From positions 7,576 to 14,213 of the forward strand of contig JAKAMP010000012.1 of assembly GCA_021812865.1 (NCBI GenBank): a stretch of 6,638 bases of DNA. Reading direction: 5' to 3'. A program made the position numbers and the translations under genes. The notes beneath the pieces were generated by a model, which saw nothing but the letters and a program-made list of their open reading frames with translations, did no database searches and had not been told where the DNA came from. The stretch comes from Bacteroidota bacterium. GTDB lineage: Bacteria; Bacteroidota; Bacteroidia; Bacteroidales; JAAYUG01. Positions 1 to 6,146 of this stretch are shown here, piece by piece. Within the stretch, counting starts at the first letter, position 1. Each line of letters opens with the position of its first letter.

Positions 1-30
1 CCGCCAGAAGGACTAAGTCGGGCTGGGATT

Positions 31-147
31 TCGTGGGGCCCTTTTCCCCGCCTGCCATACATTGGCCTGCGCAATGGCGGGCAGGTTTCGTCTATTTCTT
101 TTGGGCAAGCAAAAGAAATGGACTCAGGGTTTGGGGTGAAACCCCAA
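31..147. repeat. Tandem hairpin cluster, probable dispersed intergenic palindromic element
   Basis: Three inverted repeats follow one another. The first is imperfect: CCTGCC at 51-56 pairs with GGCAGG at 80-85, and inside it CATTG at 60-64 pairs with CAATG at 72-76. The second is a perfect 10-bp stem, ATTTCTTTTG at 94-103 with CAAAAGAAAT at 110-119, around a 6-nt loop. The third is a perfect 7-bp stem, TTGGGGT at 131-137 with ACCCCAA at 141-147, around GAA. No T run follows the stems, so this is not a classic terminator. The middle element resembles palindromes I recall as recurrent between genes in many bacterial genomes; that it is multicopy here is inference. It may belong to the 3' region of a gene outside the window. 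Confidence 0.5.
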
Positions 148-211
148 TTATATTCAGGAATTCAATGGAAGAGATAAAACTTTTTGAAATCTTAAATTCA
201 ATCCTTTATCC

Positions 212-2617
212 ATGAAAACATTCAGAAAAATTCTGCTGGGACTGCTTGTTATTATTGCCCTGGCAGTGATCGCAGGCATGATCATGATCCGGAACATTTC
301 GCATAAGGGCATACCCCAATATTCGGGAACGCTCAACCTGAAGTGCATCCATGAAGAGGTGAATGTGGTGCGCGATGAGAACGGAATTCCGCATATCTAT
401 GCGAAAAACGAGAACGACCTGTATGCTGCCGTGGGGTATGTGCTTGCCCAGGATCGTTTATGGCAGATGGACCTGCTGCGCCGCGTTACCACCGGTCGGC
501 TATCGGAGATCTTCGGCGCGCGCATGGTCGAAACAGACCTGCTGCTGCGTGCCTTGCGCTACTCCGATAAGTCGGCAAAGATCCTGGCCATCATGGATAC
601 GGCTCAACTCGATGCGCTGAAATCCTTCTGCAACGGAATAAATGAATACATCAATAGGGCAGGCGATAAACTTCCTCCCGAATTCAGCATTCTGGGTTAC
701 AAACCCGAGCCGTTCGAGCCTATTTCTTGCATAAACCTGATCGGTTACATGGCCTGGGATTTGCGTTCGGGCTGGAGCGAGGTGCTTCTCGACGAGATCC
801 GTCCGCACCTCAGCGATTCGCTTTACCGGGAACTGATTCCCGGTCCGGAGCTGCGTAAAACCCATGTTTATCCTTATTATACCCGCGACAGCCTGCTTGT
901 TCCTTTCCAGGCAGCCCTGCTGAAAGCCAATACCATTCTCGATGAAATGGGACTGCATGTGTTCCAGGGAAGCAACAACTGGGCGGTGAGCGGCAAAAGA
1001 AGCGTTACCGGGAAACCCATACTCTGCAACGACATGCACCTGGGGCTCAATGTTCCCGGGATCTGGTACCAGATGCACCAGGTCATTCCCGGCAAGCTCG
1101 ATGTTTCGGGCGTGGTGCTTCCCGGTCAGCCCTTCGTCATTTGCGGGCATAACGACCGCATCGCATGGGGCATGACCAACGTTACCGTCGACAATGTGGA
1201 CTTCTACCAGGAAAAACTGAAAGACGACGACAGCCTGCAATACCAGCAGAATGGCGAATGGAAGAAAATGGAAGTGAGAAAGGAAATCATCCGGATCAAG
1301 GGCGGCAAGCAGGTGGAGCGTACGCTGGAATTCACCCGTCACGGACCCGTGGTTTCAGCTATGAAAAACATCAAAGGCAAGGTGGTAACCATGCATTGGG
1401 TGGGCGATGAGATGAGCAACGAACTGCGTACCGTTTACCTGCTCAACCGGGCCGGCAACTGGAACGACTTTACCCATGCCATTTCCACTTTCCAGGCCAC
1501 CAGTCAGAATATTGTATATGCCGATGTGGACGGCAATATTGGTCTTTACTGCGCGGCAGGCATTCCCATTCGCGACAGGAGCTTCGATGGGTTTATCCTT
1601 CCCGGCTGGACCAATCAGTATGACTGGAAAGGATTTGTGCCCTTCGAAAACCTTCCGCACAGCTTCAATCCGCCGAACGGCTATGTTTCATCGGCCAACA
1701 ACAAGACCGTGGGCGATGATTACCCGTACCATATTGGCACCTGGTTTGCCCCTCCCAGCCGGATTGACAGGATCAGGGAGATGATCGAGGCAAAGCCTCA
1801 GCTCTCCACCGCCGACATGAAGGTGATCCAGAATGATCAGCATTCGGTGCTGGCCCGGACAATGAACGCCAGAATCATGGAGATTGTGCATGCTGCCAAG
1901 GATACCGATAAAGATGAGCAGATGGCTGCCGGCATCCTGGGTAAATGGAAGGATGGCTGGATGAGCAAGGACCTTGTGGCCCCGACGGTGTTCGAAACCT
2001 TCTACCGGGAACTGGCCATCGACCTGATGAAAGACCAGATGGGCGATGCACTCTTCAACAGCTATTTTGACGAAGGAAGCATGGTTAAATTTGCCATTGG
2101 CAACATCTGGGATGATCCGGCTTCCCCGTGGTGGGACGATGTCAACACCCCGCAGAAAGAAACCATGAACGATATCGTGAAGCTCAGTCTGAAACACTCC
2201 ATCCAATGGCTTACTGCCCATTACGGGTCCGATACGGCTAACTGGACCTGGGGGAAGGTGCATACCCTCACCCTGGCGCATCCCTTAGGCAGTGTGAAAA
2301 TTCTCGATCGTGTGTTTCATTTCAACCGTAACAACATCAGTGTGGGAGGCTCATGGCATACCGTGTCGCCCTATACCTATCCCATTTCCAAACCTTTTGA
2401 AGCCGATCATGGTTCCTCGCAAAGGCATATTTTCAGCCTGGCTGAGTGGGATTCCTCGTACACTGTCATTCCGACAGGCAATTCAGGCATCCCTGCAACA
2501 TCAGGATACTGTAATCAAACCCGGCGATATATCGATGGCATTTACCACGGGGAGTACTTCTCCGAAGGCATGGTGAAGGCTCACGGTAAGCAGACGCTGG
2601 TGTTGAAACCGGAGTGA
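212..2617 (+). CDS. Penicillin acylase family protein (Ntn-hydrolase amidase), membrane-anchored
   Basis: Predicted N-terminal-nucleophile amidohydrolase of the penicillin/cephalosporin/AHL acylase family, which splits amide bonds of acylated small molecules outside the cytoplasm. Residues 1-27 have K2, R5 and K6 followed by a hydrophobic stretch at about 8-26, with no lipobox: a signal anchor or signal peptide to the periplasm. The alpha region has the family hallmarks DENGIPHIYA (55-64) and AQDRLWQMDLLRR (79-91). GSNNW at 253-257 is the self-cleavage site; Ser254 would become the N-terminal nucleophile of a beta chain of about 548 residues, a normal size. RHGPV (376-380), VGGSWHTV (711-718) and GNSG (756-759) fit beta-chain motifs. 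The usual S-x-HYxDQ near the end is replaced by SGYCNQ (764-769). The ATG at 212 is chosen because it gives the anchor; no Shine-Dalgarno is seen. Substrate cannot be told: penicillin, acyl-homoserine lactone and other acyl amides are all possible. Likely monocistronic. Confidence 0.93.
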   Translation: MKTFRKILLGLLVIIALAVIAGMIMIRNISHKGIPQYSGTLNLKCIHEEVNVVRDENGIPHIYAKNENDLYAAVGYVLAQDRLWQMDLLRRVTTGRLSEIFGARMVETDLLLRALRYSDKSAKILAIMDTAQLDALKSFCNGINEYINRAGDKLPPEFSILGYKPEPFEPISCINLIGYMAWDLRSGWSEVLLDEIRPHLSDSLYRELIPGPELRKTHVYPYYTRDSLLVPFQAALLKANTILDEMGLHVFQGSNNWAVSGKRSVTGKPILCNDMHLGLNVPGIWYQMHQVIPGKLDVSGVVLPGQPFVICGHNDRIAWGMTNVTVDNVDFYQEKLKDDDSLQYQQNGEWKKMEVRKEIIRIKGGKQVERTLEFTRHGPVVSAMKNIKGKVVTMHWVGDEMSNELRTVYLLNRAGNWNDFTHAISTFQATSQNIVYADVDGNIGLYCAAGIPIRDRSFDGFILPGWTNQYDWKGFVPFENLPHSFNPPNGYVSSANNKTVGDDYPYHIGTWFAPPSRIDRIREMIEAKPQLSTADMKVIQNDQHSVLARTMNARIMEIVHAAKDTDKDEQMAAGILGKWKDGWMSKDLVAPTVFETFYRELAIDLMKDQMGDALFNSYFDEGSMVKFAIGNIWDDPASPWWDDVNTPQKETMNDIVKLSLKHSIQWLTAHYGSDTANWTWGKVHTLTLAHPLGSVKILDRVFHFNRNNISVGGSWHTVSPYTYPISKPFEADHGSSQRHIFSLAEWDSSYTVIPTGNSGIPATSGYCNQTRRYIDGIYHGEYFSEGMVKAHGKQTLVLKPE

Positions 2618-2783
2618 GCATAGGGAAGGCATCGAACCGGTGCATCATCCTCCGGGTGGTGTGAAAGAATTCGGATTTAACTTGCCGGAGGTATATAAAA
2701 GCATGGATTGCGAGAAATTGAAATTACGAAACTATAGTAAACAGGGATGAGAATGTAGGATTCTGTTTGGAAATAAGTCATTA

Positions 2784-2821
2784 CGCGGGCGGTTCATGCA
2801 TTCATGCATGAACCGCCCGCG
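2784..2821. terminator. Perfect 17-bp palindromic hairpin, candidate terminator of the acylase gene
   Basis: The arm at 2784-2800 is exactly complementary to 2805-2821 around a 4-nt TTCA loop; the outer half is very G+C rich (GCGGGCGG) and the inner half contains TTCATGCA. It lies 166 nt after the acylase stop codon. Only TTTT, two bases past the stem, follows it, so the U tract is weak and the hairpin may instead be a palindromic repeat, an mRNA 3' stabiliser or a dyad binding site. The structure itself is certain; the terminator role is inference. Confidence 0.5.
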
Positions 2822-2938
2822 CATTTTGGGGCTTCCATATTCACCTTGTTTTTATTCACCTGTTTTCCGGTTAATATAGCTTGGACTTCAGCTACTTTCC
2901 GCGCTGGTGTTAACTTTTAATTAATCTTTCCGTATATG

Positions 2939-2971
2939 ATCAAAATCCGGTTTTTTTTGCGGATATTTGAT
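2939..2971. promoter_or_regulatory. Inverted repeat at the kinase promoter, candidate operator
   Basis: ATCAAAATCCG (2939-2949) pairs with CGGATATTTGAT (2960-2971): eleven base pairs with a single bulged A at 2965. The intervening 10 nt are an eight-T run flanked by G on each side. The repeat overlaps the predicted -33 TTTG element (2956-2959), a position suited to a repressor or activator binding site. It could equally be a leader hairpin if transcription starts further upstream. Confidence 0.35.
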
Positions 2972-2987
2972 ACCGTGGAAAAATTTG
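2956..2987 (+). promoter_or_regulatory. Putative Bacteroidota-type promoter for the ppgK-pfk operon
   Basis: TTTG at 2956-2959 and AAAATTTG at 2980-2987 are separated by 20 nt. The consensus of the Bacteroidota housekeeping sigma factor is TTTG near -33 and TAnnTTTG near -7 with about 20 nt between; here only the T of TA is missing. Transcription would begin near 2993, giving a leader of about 38 nt, A-rich and without a Shine-Dalgarno sequence, before the ATG at 3031. Confidence 0.45.
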
Positions 2988-3030
2988 TTTTTATCAACTG
3001 AAGAAAGCTATACCCTAAATCAATAACATA

Positions 3031-3801
3031 ATGAAAGTCAAAAAAATCCTGGGGGTTGATATTGGAGGGTCGGGAATAAAAGGGGCAATAATCAATACAA
3101 AGACAGGAGAAATGCTTACGCCAAGGTTCAGGATAGAAACCCCTGTGCCTGCCACGCCTAAAGATGTAGCTGACACCGTGCACCGTCTGGCCAAGCATTA
3201 TGCCTGGGACGGGGCCATAGGTATTGGTTTCCCGGCAGTGATCAAGAACGGCGTGGCAAAAACAGCCGCAAATATCGACAATAGTTTCATCGATACCGAT
3301 GTGAATGCCTTATTCAGTACCGTAACCGGTAGTCCCGTTTTCTGCGTGAACGACGCTGATGCGGCCGGTATTGCAGAAATGCGTTACGGGGCAGGCAAAA
3401 ATTCCTACGGGGTGGTTATTCTCATTACCGTGGGCACCGGTCTGGGTACCGTAATTTTTTCCAAGGGGAAACTTATCCCCAATACCGAGTTGGGTCACAT
3501 TACCCTTCCCAACGCGCAGGAGGCGGAACTGTATTCATCCGATGCCGTGCGCAAGAACAATAAAATGAGCTGGGAAGAGTGGGGTAAACGGTTCAATGAG
3601 TATTTACTATACATGGAAAAGCTCTTCTGGCCCGATGTTTTTATTATCGGCGGGGGCGTATCGAAGGATCCCAAAACCTTCATGCCCTATCTGACCGTGA
3701 AATCGAAGGTTGTTCCGGCCGTGCTGCAAAACAATGCAGGAATGATCGGCGCCGCCATCTACGCCAGGCAGAGAGTGAAAGCCTTGTACCCACAGGATTG
3801 A
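3031..3801 (+). CDS. ppgK: Polyphosphate glucokinase (ROK family)
   Basis: Predicted cytoplasmic glucokinase that phosphorylates glucose to glucose-6-phosphate with inorganic polyphosphate and possibly ATP. At 256 residues it matches the length of actinobacterial PpgK. Visible motifs in order: phosphate-binding DIGGSGIKG (10-18), TPxPATP (37-43), the segment KTAANIDNSFIDTD (77-90), NDADAAG (107-113) with D108 as the probable catalytic base, RYGAGKN (118-124), the second phosphate loop TVGTGLGT (133-140), IPNTELGH (149-156) and IIGGGVSK (205-212). The cysteine zinc cluster of typical ROK glucokinases and repressors is absent, and there is no N-terminal helix-turn-helix, so this is an enzyme rather than a ROK regulator. 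This overall pattern is closer to PpgK than to ATP-only GlcK. Phosphofructokinase follows after 26 nt, supporting a glycolytic role. Donor preference is inferred, not proven. Confidence 0.9.
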   Translation: MKVKKILGVDIGGSGIKGAIINTKTGEMLTPRFRIETPVPATPKDVADTVHRLAKHYAWDGAIGIGFPAVIKNGVAKTAANIDNSFIDTDVNALFSTVTGSPVFCVNDADAAGIAEMRYGAGKNSYGVVILITVGTGLGTVIFSKGKLIPNTELGHITLPNAQEAELYSSDAVRKNNKMSWEEWGKRFNEYLLYMEKLFWPDVFIIGGGVSKDPKTFMPYLTVKSKVVPAVLQNNAGMIGAAIYARQRVKALYPQD

Positions 3802-3827
3802 AACGATAACCAATAACCATAAGATCA

Positions 3828-5156
3828 ATGTCGAACAGTGAATATGATGTGCCTTTCCTGGGAAAACGCTCGGTAAATTCACCCCTGCAACTATCCCACA
3901 CCGAGGATGACGGATTGTTTGAGTATGTGACCGATGAGGACAGGGTGGTGTACGATGCCACCCTGAAGAGTTATCTCGAGGCGAGAGAGAAGGGAGAAAT
4001 ACCCGTTTCGTTCGAAAAAGCCGGTCCACGGGATCAGATCTTTTTCGAACCTGCGAAAACCAAAGTGGCTATTGTTACCTGTGGCGGACTTTGTCCGGGT
4101 TTGAACAACGTGATCCGCTCCTTAGTGATGACCCTCTGGCACCGTTACGGGGTGAAACGGATTGTGGGCGTTCAATATGGTTTCGAAGGGTTCATTTCGC
4201 GTTACCAGCACCCTCTGATCGATCTTACACCAGAACTGGTCGATAAGATCAACAGTGAAGGCGGTACCATTCTGGGTTCCTCGCGCGGTAACCAGGATGT
4301 AGGGGAAATTGTCGACGCCCTCGAGATCAATAACATCAATATACTCTTCACGGTGGGAGGCGACGGCACCCTGAGGGGCGCACAAGCCATCAAGGAAGAG
4401 ATCGACCGCAGGGGACTGAAAATCGCCGTGGGTGGCATTCCAAAGACCATCGACAATGATATCTCGCTGATCGACCGTTCGTTCGGCTTTGAAACGGCCT
4501 GTTCCATCGCTACAGAAATTATCGATTCGGCCCATAACGAAGCCCATGGCGCATACAATGGCATCGCCCTGATCAAGCTGATGGGACGCGATTCGGGATT
4601 CATTGCCGCTCATGCCACTTTATCAAACCAGGAAGTGAACTTTGTGCTTATTCCGGAAATGGACTTCGACCTGTATGGCCCCCACGGATTCCTCAAAGCG
4701 CTGAGGAAAAGACTGGAAGAAAGACACCATGCCCTGATCGTGGTTGCCGAAGGCGCCGGTCAGAAACTTTTCCAGGACACCGATGTGGTGGAACGCGACG
4801 CTTCGGGCAATGTGAAGTACAAAGATATCGGTCTCTTCCTCAAAGAGAAGATCACCGAGGAGTTCAAGGTCAAGGACTTCCCCTTCAGCATGAAATATAT
4901 CGATCCCAGTTATATCATCCGCAGCGCGCCGGCCAATCCGCAGGACAGCAAGTTCTGCCTTCAGCTTGCCCAGCACGCCGTACATGCCGCCATGGGCGGG
5001 AAAACAGGTTTCGTGGTAGGCAACAGGAGCGGATTGTTCACCCTTTTGCCCATTCCCCTCGTGGTGGCCAAACGCAAACGCATAGACCTTTCCAGCGAAC
5101 TGTGGTTCAATGTGCTCGAGGCAACCGGACAGCCGGTGCGGATGAAAAATCCCTGA
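3828..5156 (+). CDS. ATP-dependent 6-phosphofructokinase, plant/trypanosomatid-like clade
   Basis: Catalyses fructose-6-phosphate to fructose-1,6-bisphosphate, the committing step of glycolysis, in the cytoplasm. The 442-residue chain has about 75 residues before the core, as in the long PFK clade and unlike the roughly 320-residue E. coli PfkA. Motifs: GGLCPGLN (86-93), SSRG (151-154), GGDGT (177-181), PKTIDND (205-211) with D209 as catalytic base, MGRDSG (252-257), PEMDF (276-280) and YIDPSYIIRS (357-366), the last diagnostic of the plant/trypanosome type. Gly180 where pyrophosphate enzymes have Asp (GGDD) predicts ATP as donor, although Lys206 is the residue usual in pyrophosphate enzymes; the same combination occurs in ATP-dependent trypanosomatid PFK. 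The ATG at 3828 lacks a Shine-Dalgarno. It lies 26 nt after the glucokinase stop, with no terminator between, and is followed by a terminator, so it is the last gene of the operon. Confidence 0.93.
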   Translation: MSNSEYDVPFLGKRSVNSPLQLSHTEDDGLFEYVTDEDRVVYDATLKSYLEAREKGEIPVSFEKAGPRDQIFFEPAKTKVAIVTCGGLCPGLNNVIRSLVMTLWHRYGVKRIVGVQYGFEGFISRYQHPLIDLTPELVDKINSEGGTILGSSRGNQDVGEIVDALEINNINILFTVGGDGTLRGAQAIKEEIDRRGLKIAVGGIPKTIDNDISLIDRSFGFETACSIATEIIDSAHNEAHGAYNGIALIKLMGRDSGFIAAHATLSNQEVNFVLIPEMDFDLYGPHGFLKALRKRLEERHHALIVVAEGAGQKLFQDTDVVERDASGNVKYKDIGLFLKEKITEEFKVKDFPFSMKYIDPSYIIRSAPANPQDSKFCLQLAQHAVHAAMGGKTGFVVGNRSGLFTLLPIPLVVAKRKRIDLSSELWFNVLEATGQPVRMKNP

Positions 5157-5190
5157 TGCGTATTTTTGAATACAATATCGTTGAACATAT

Positions 5191-5219
5191 AGAATTCCGC
5201 TTATTTGGCGGAATTTTTT
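5191..5219 (+). terminator. Rho-independent terminator after the phosphofructokinase gene
   Basis: AATTCCGC (5193-5200) pairs with GCGGAATT (5208-5215) around a 7-nt loop, and A5191-T5217 and G5192-T5216 can extend the stem. A run of T at 5214-5219, then A and TTT, follows the hairpin. It begins 34 nt after the stop codon at 5156 and should end the ppgK-pfk transcript. Confidence 0.85.
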
Positions 5220-5248
5220 ATTTAGTGAAAGGTTCATGCCAAAACTTT

Positions 5249-5282
5249 TCTGTCTGAGTTATCCATATTTTTTATAGATTTG
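5249..5282 (+). promoter_or_regulatory. Putative Bacteroidota-type promoter for the Bax inhibitor-1 gene
   Basis: TAGATTTG at 5275-5282 is an exact match to the TAnnTTTG -7 box. TCTG at 5249-5252 or 5253-5256 (spacers 22 or 18 nt) is a one-mismatch version of the -33 TTTG. The site lies just after the preceding terminator. Start of transcription would be near 5288, leaving a leader of about 80 nt with no Shine-Dalgarno before the ATG at 5368. Confidence 0.55.
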
Positions 5283-5367
5283 AGTTGCCGGTACATGGGG
5301 AAGATTCTGTGATAGGTGAGATTGCCGGTTCTTTTGGCATGGAATTAACATTTGAAATCCAGTTCAT

Positions 5368-6066
5368 ATGAATCAACCTGTGCATTATTCTCCGTTCGAT
5401 GCCGCCGCTGAAACCCAGCGCTTCATCGTCAAAGTGTATTCCTGGATGTCGTTTGCCCTGATCGTTACCGGAGGAGTAGCCGTGTGGACTGCTTCAAAAC
5501 AGGAAGTGATCAGAATGCTGTTTTCCACTCCATGGTTCTTTTTTATCCTGATCATTGCCGAATTTGCTCTGGTGGCCTCCCTGGTGGGCTGGGTGCAGAA
5601 GATGTCAGCACAGGCTGCTACCATCGTTTTTGTCCTCTATTCCGTATTGAATGGAATTACCCTCTCCGTGATCTTTCTTGTCTATACGACCGATTCAATT
5701 GCTTCCACATTCTTCATCACGGCAGGCACATTTGCCATCATGAGCGCTTATGGGTATTTTACCAAAAGAGATCTCACTTCTACAGGCAACCTGCTCTTTA
5801 TGGGATTGATCGGAGTGATCCTTGCATCTTTCGTCAATATGTTTTTCCAGAATGAGACCCTGTACTGGATCGTAACCTCTGTTGGCATTGCCATTTTTGT
5901 AGGGCTGATTGCCTATGATACCCAGAAGATCAAAAATCTGAACGTAATCGGTAACGAGGGAACAGAAGAGGACAAGAAAGAAGCCATCATCGGGGCCCTG
6001 ACCCTGTACCTCGATTTTATCAATCTTTTCCTTATGCTCCTCCGCTTGTTCGGAAAGAGAAGATAG
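5368..6066 (+). CDS. Bax inhibitor-1/YccA family inner membrane protein
   Basis: A 232-residue integral membrane protein of the TMBIM/UPF0005 family. Seven hydrophobic helices are visible at about 24-42, 53-73, 84-106, 111-131, 141-160, 165-183 and 207-228, after a short polar N terminus. Family features include E65 in helix 2, NGITLS (95-100), the AYGYFTKRDL segment (127-136), AYDTQKI (182-188) and LYLDFINLFLMLLRLFG (213-229). D184 and D216 correspond to the paired aspartates that act as the pH-sensitive calcium gate in Bacillus YetJ; a charged insert (about 192-206) lies between them. The known family activity is pH-dependent calcium leak, and YccA-type members also modulate the FtsH protease; which applies here is not evident. 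It has its own predicted promoter. No terminator is seen before the next gene 80 nt downstream. Confidence 0.92.
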   Translation: MNQPVHYSPFDAAAETQRFIVKVYSWMSFALIVTGGVAVWTASKQEVIRMLFSTPWFFFILIIAEFALVASLVGWVQKMSAQAATIVFVLYSVLNGITLSVIFLVYTTDSIASTFFITAGTFAIMSAYGYFTKRDLTSTGNLLFMGLIGVILASFVNMFFQNETLYWIVTSVGIAIFVGLIAYDTQKIKNLNVIGNEGTEEDKKEAIIGALTLYLDFINLFLMLLRLFGKRR

Positions 6067-6146
6067 AAGCAGGCAATTCACGAAAGAAGAAAAGGCACAT
6101 CCATCTTTTACGTTTTAAAGCATCTTATCTGGAGTAGTCAAAAGTT

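Larger units (their letters stand above)
2618..3030. other. 413-base intergenic region without a gene
   Basis: No convincing coding frame is present on either strand. The first 165 bases show nothing beyond a weak stem at 2643-2661 that needs G-U pairs. After that come a perfect palindrome (2784-2821), a pair of direct repeats (2839-2866) and an A/T-rich stretch from about 2911 that carries an inverted repeat and a putative promoter for the kinase gene. These are listed separately. Confidence 0.7.

Noticed and set aside
1..215. Frames 1 and 3 open from the window edge, possible end of an upstream gene or a small protein
   Set aside because: The stretch is composed of palindromic hairpins, the two frames are open simultaneously, and neither translation resembles a folded family. 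It cannot be excluded that a gene ends here, but the sequence does not support calling one.
500..1342. 280-codon open frame on the - strand
   Set aside because: It lies wholly inside the well-supported acylase gene, its translation shows no recognisable domain, and it is explained by codon bias of the sense strand.
1688..2281. 197-codon open frame on the - strand
   Set aside because: Antisense to the acylase gene, rich in His, Gly and Pro without motifs; a shadow frame.
2643..2661. Stem CATCATC / GGTGGTG just after the acylase stop
   Set aside because: It needs two G-U pairs and has no T run; too weak to call a terminator.
3806..3819. Adjacent 7-bp repeat ATAACCA x2 between the two kinase genes
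   Set aside because: Two short copies in a 26-nt A/T-rich spacer are easily due to chance; no known signal matches.
4122..4613. 163-codon open frame on the - strand
   Set aside because: Antisense to the catalytic core of phosphofructokinase; a shadow of the sense reading.
4623..5237. 204-codon open frame on the - strand
   Set aside because: Opposite the conserved C-terminal half of phosphofructokinase and running through its terminator; no domain recognised.
6109..6116. TACGTTTT as a -7 promoter box for the immunity-like gene
   Set aside because: The last base does not match TAnnTTTG and no TTTG lies about 20 nt upstream.
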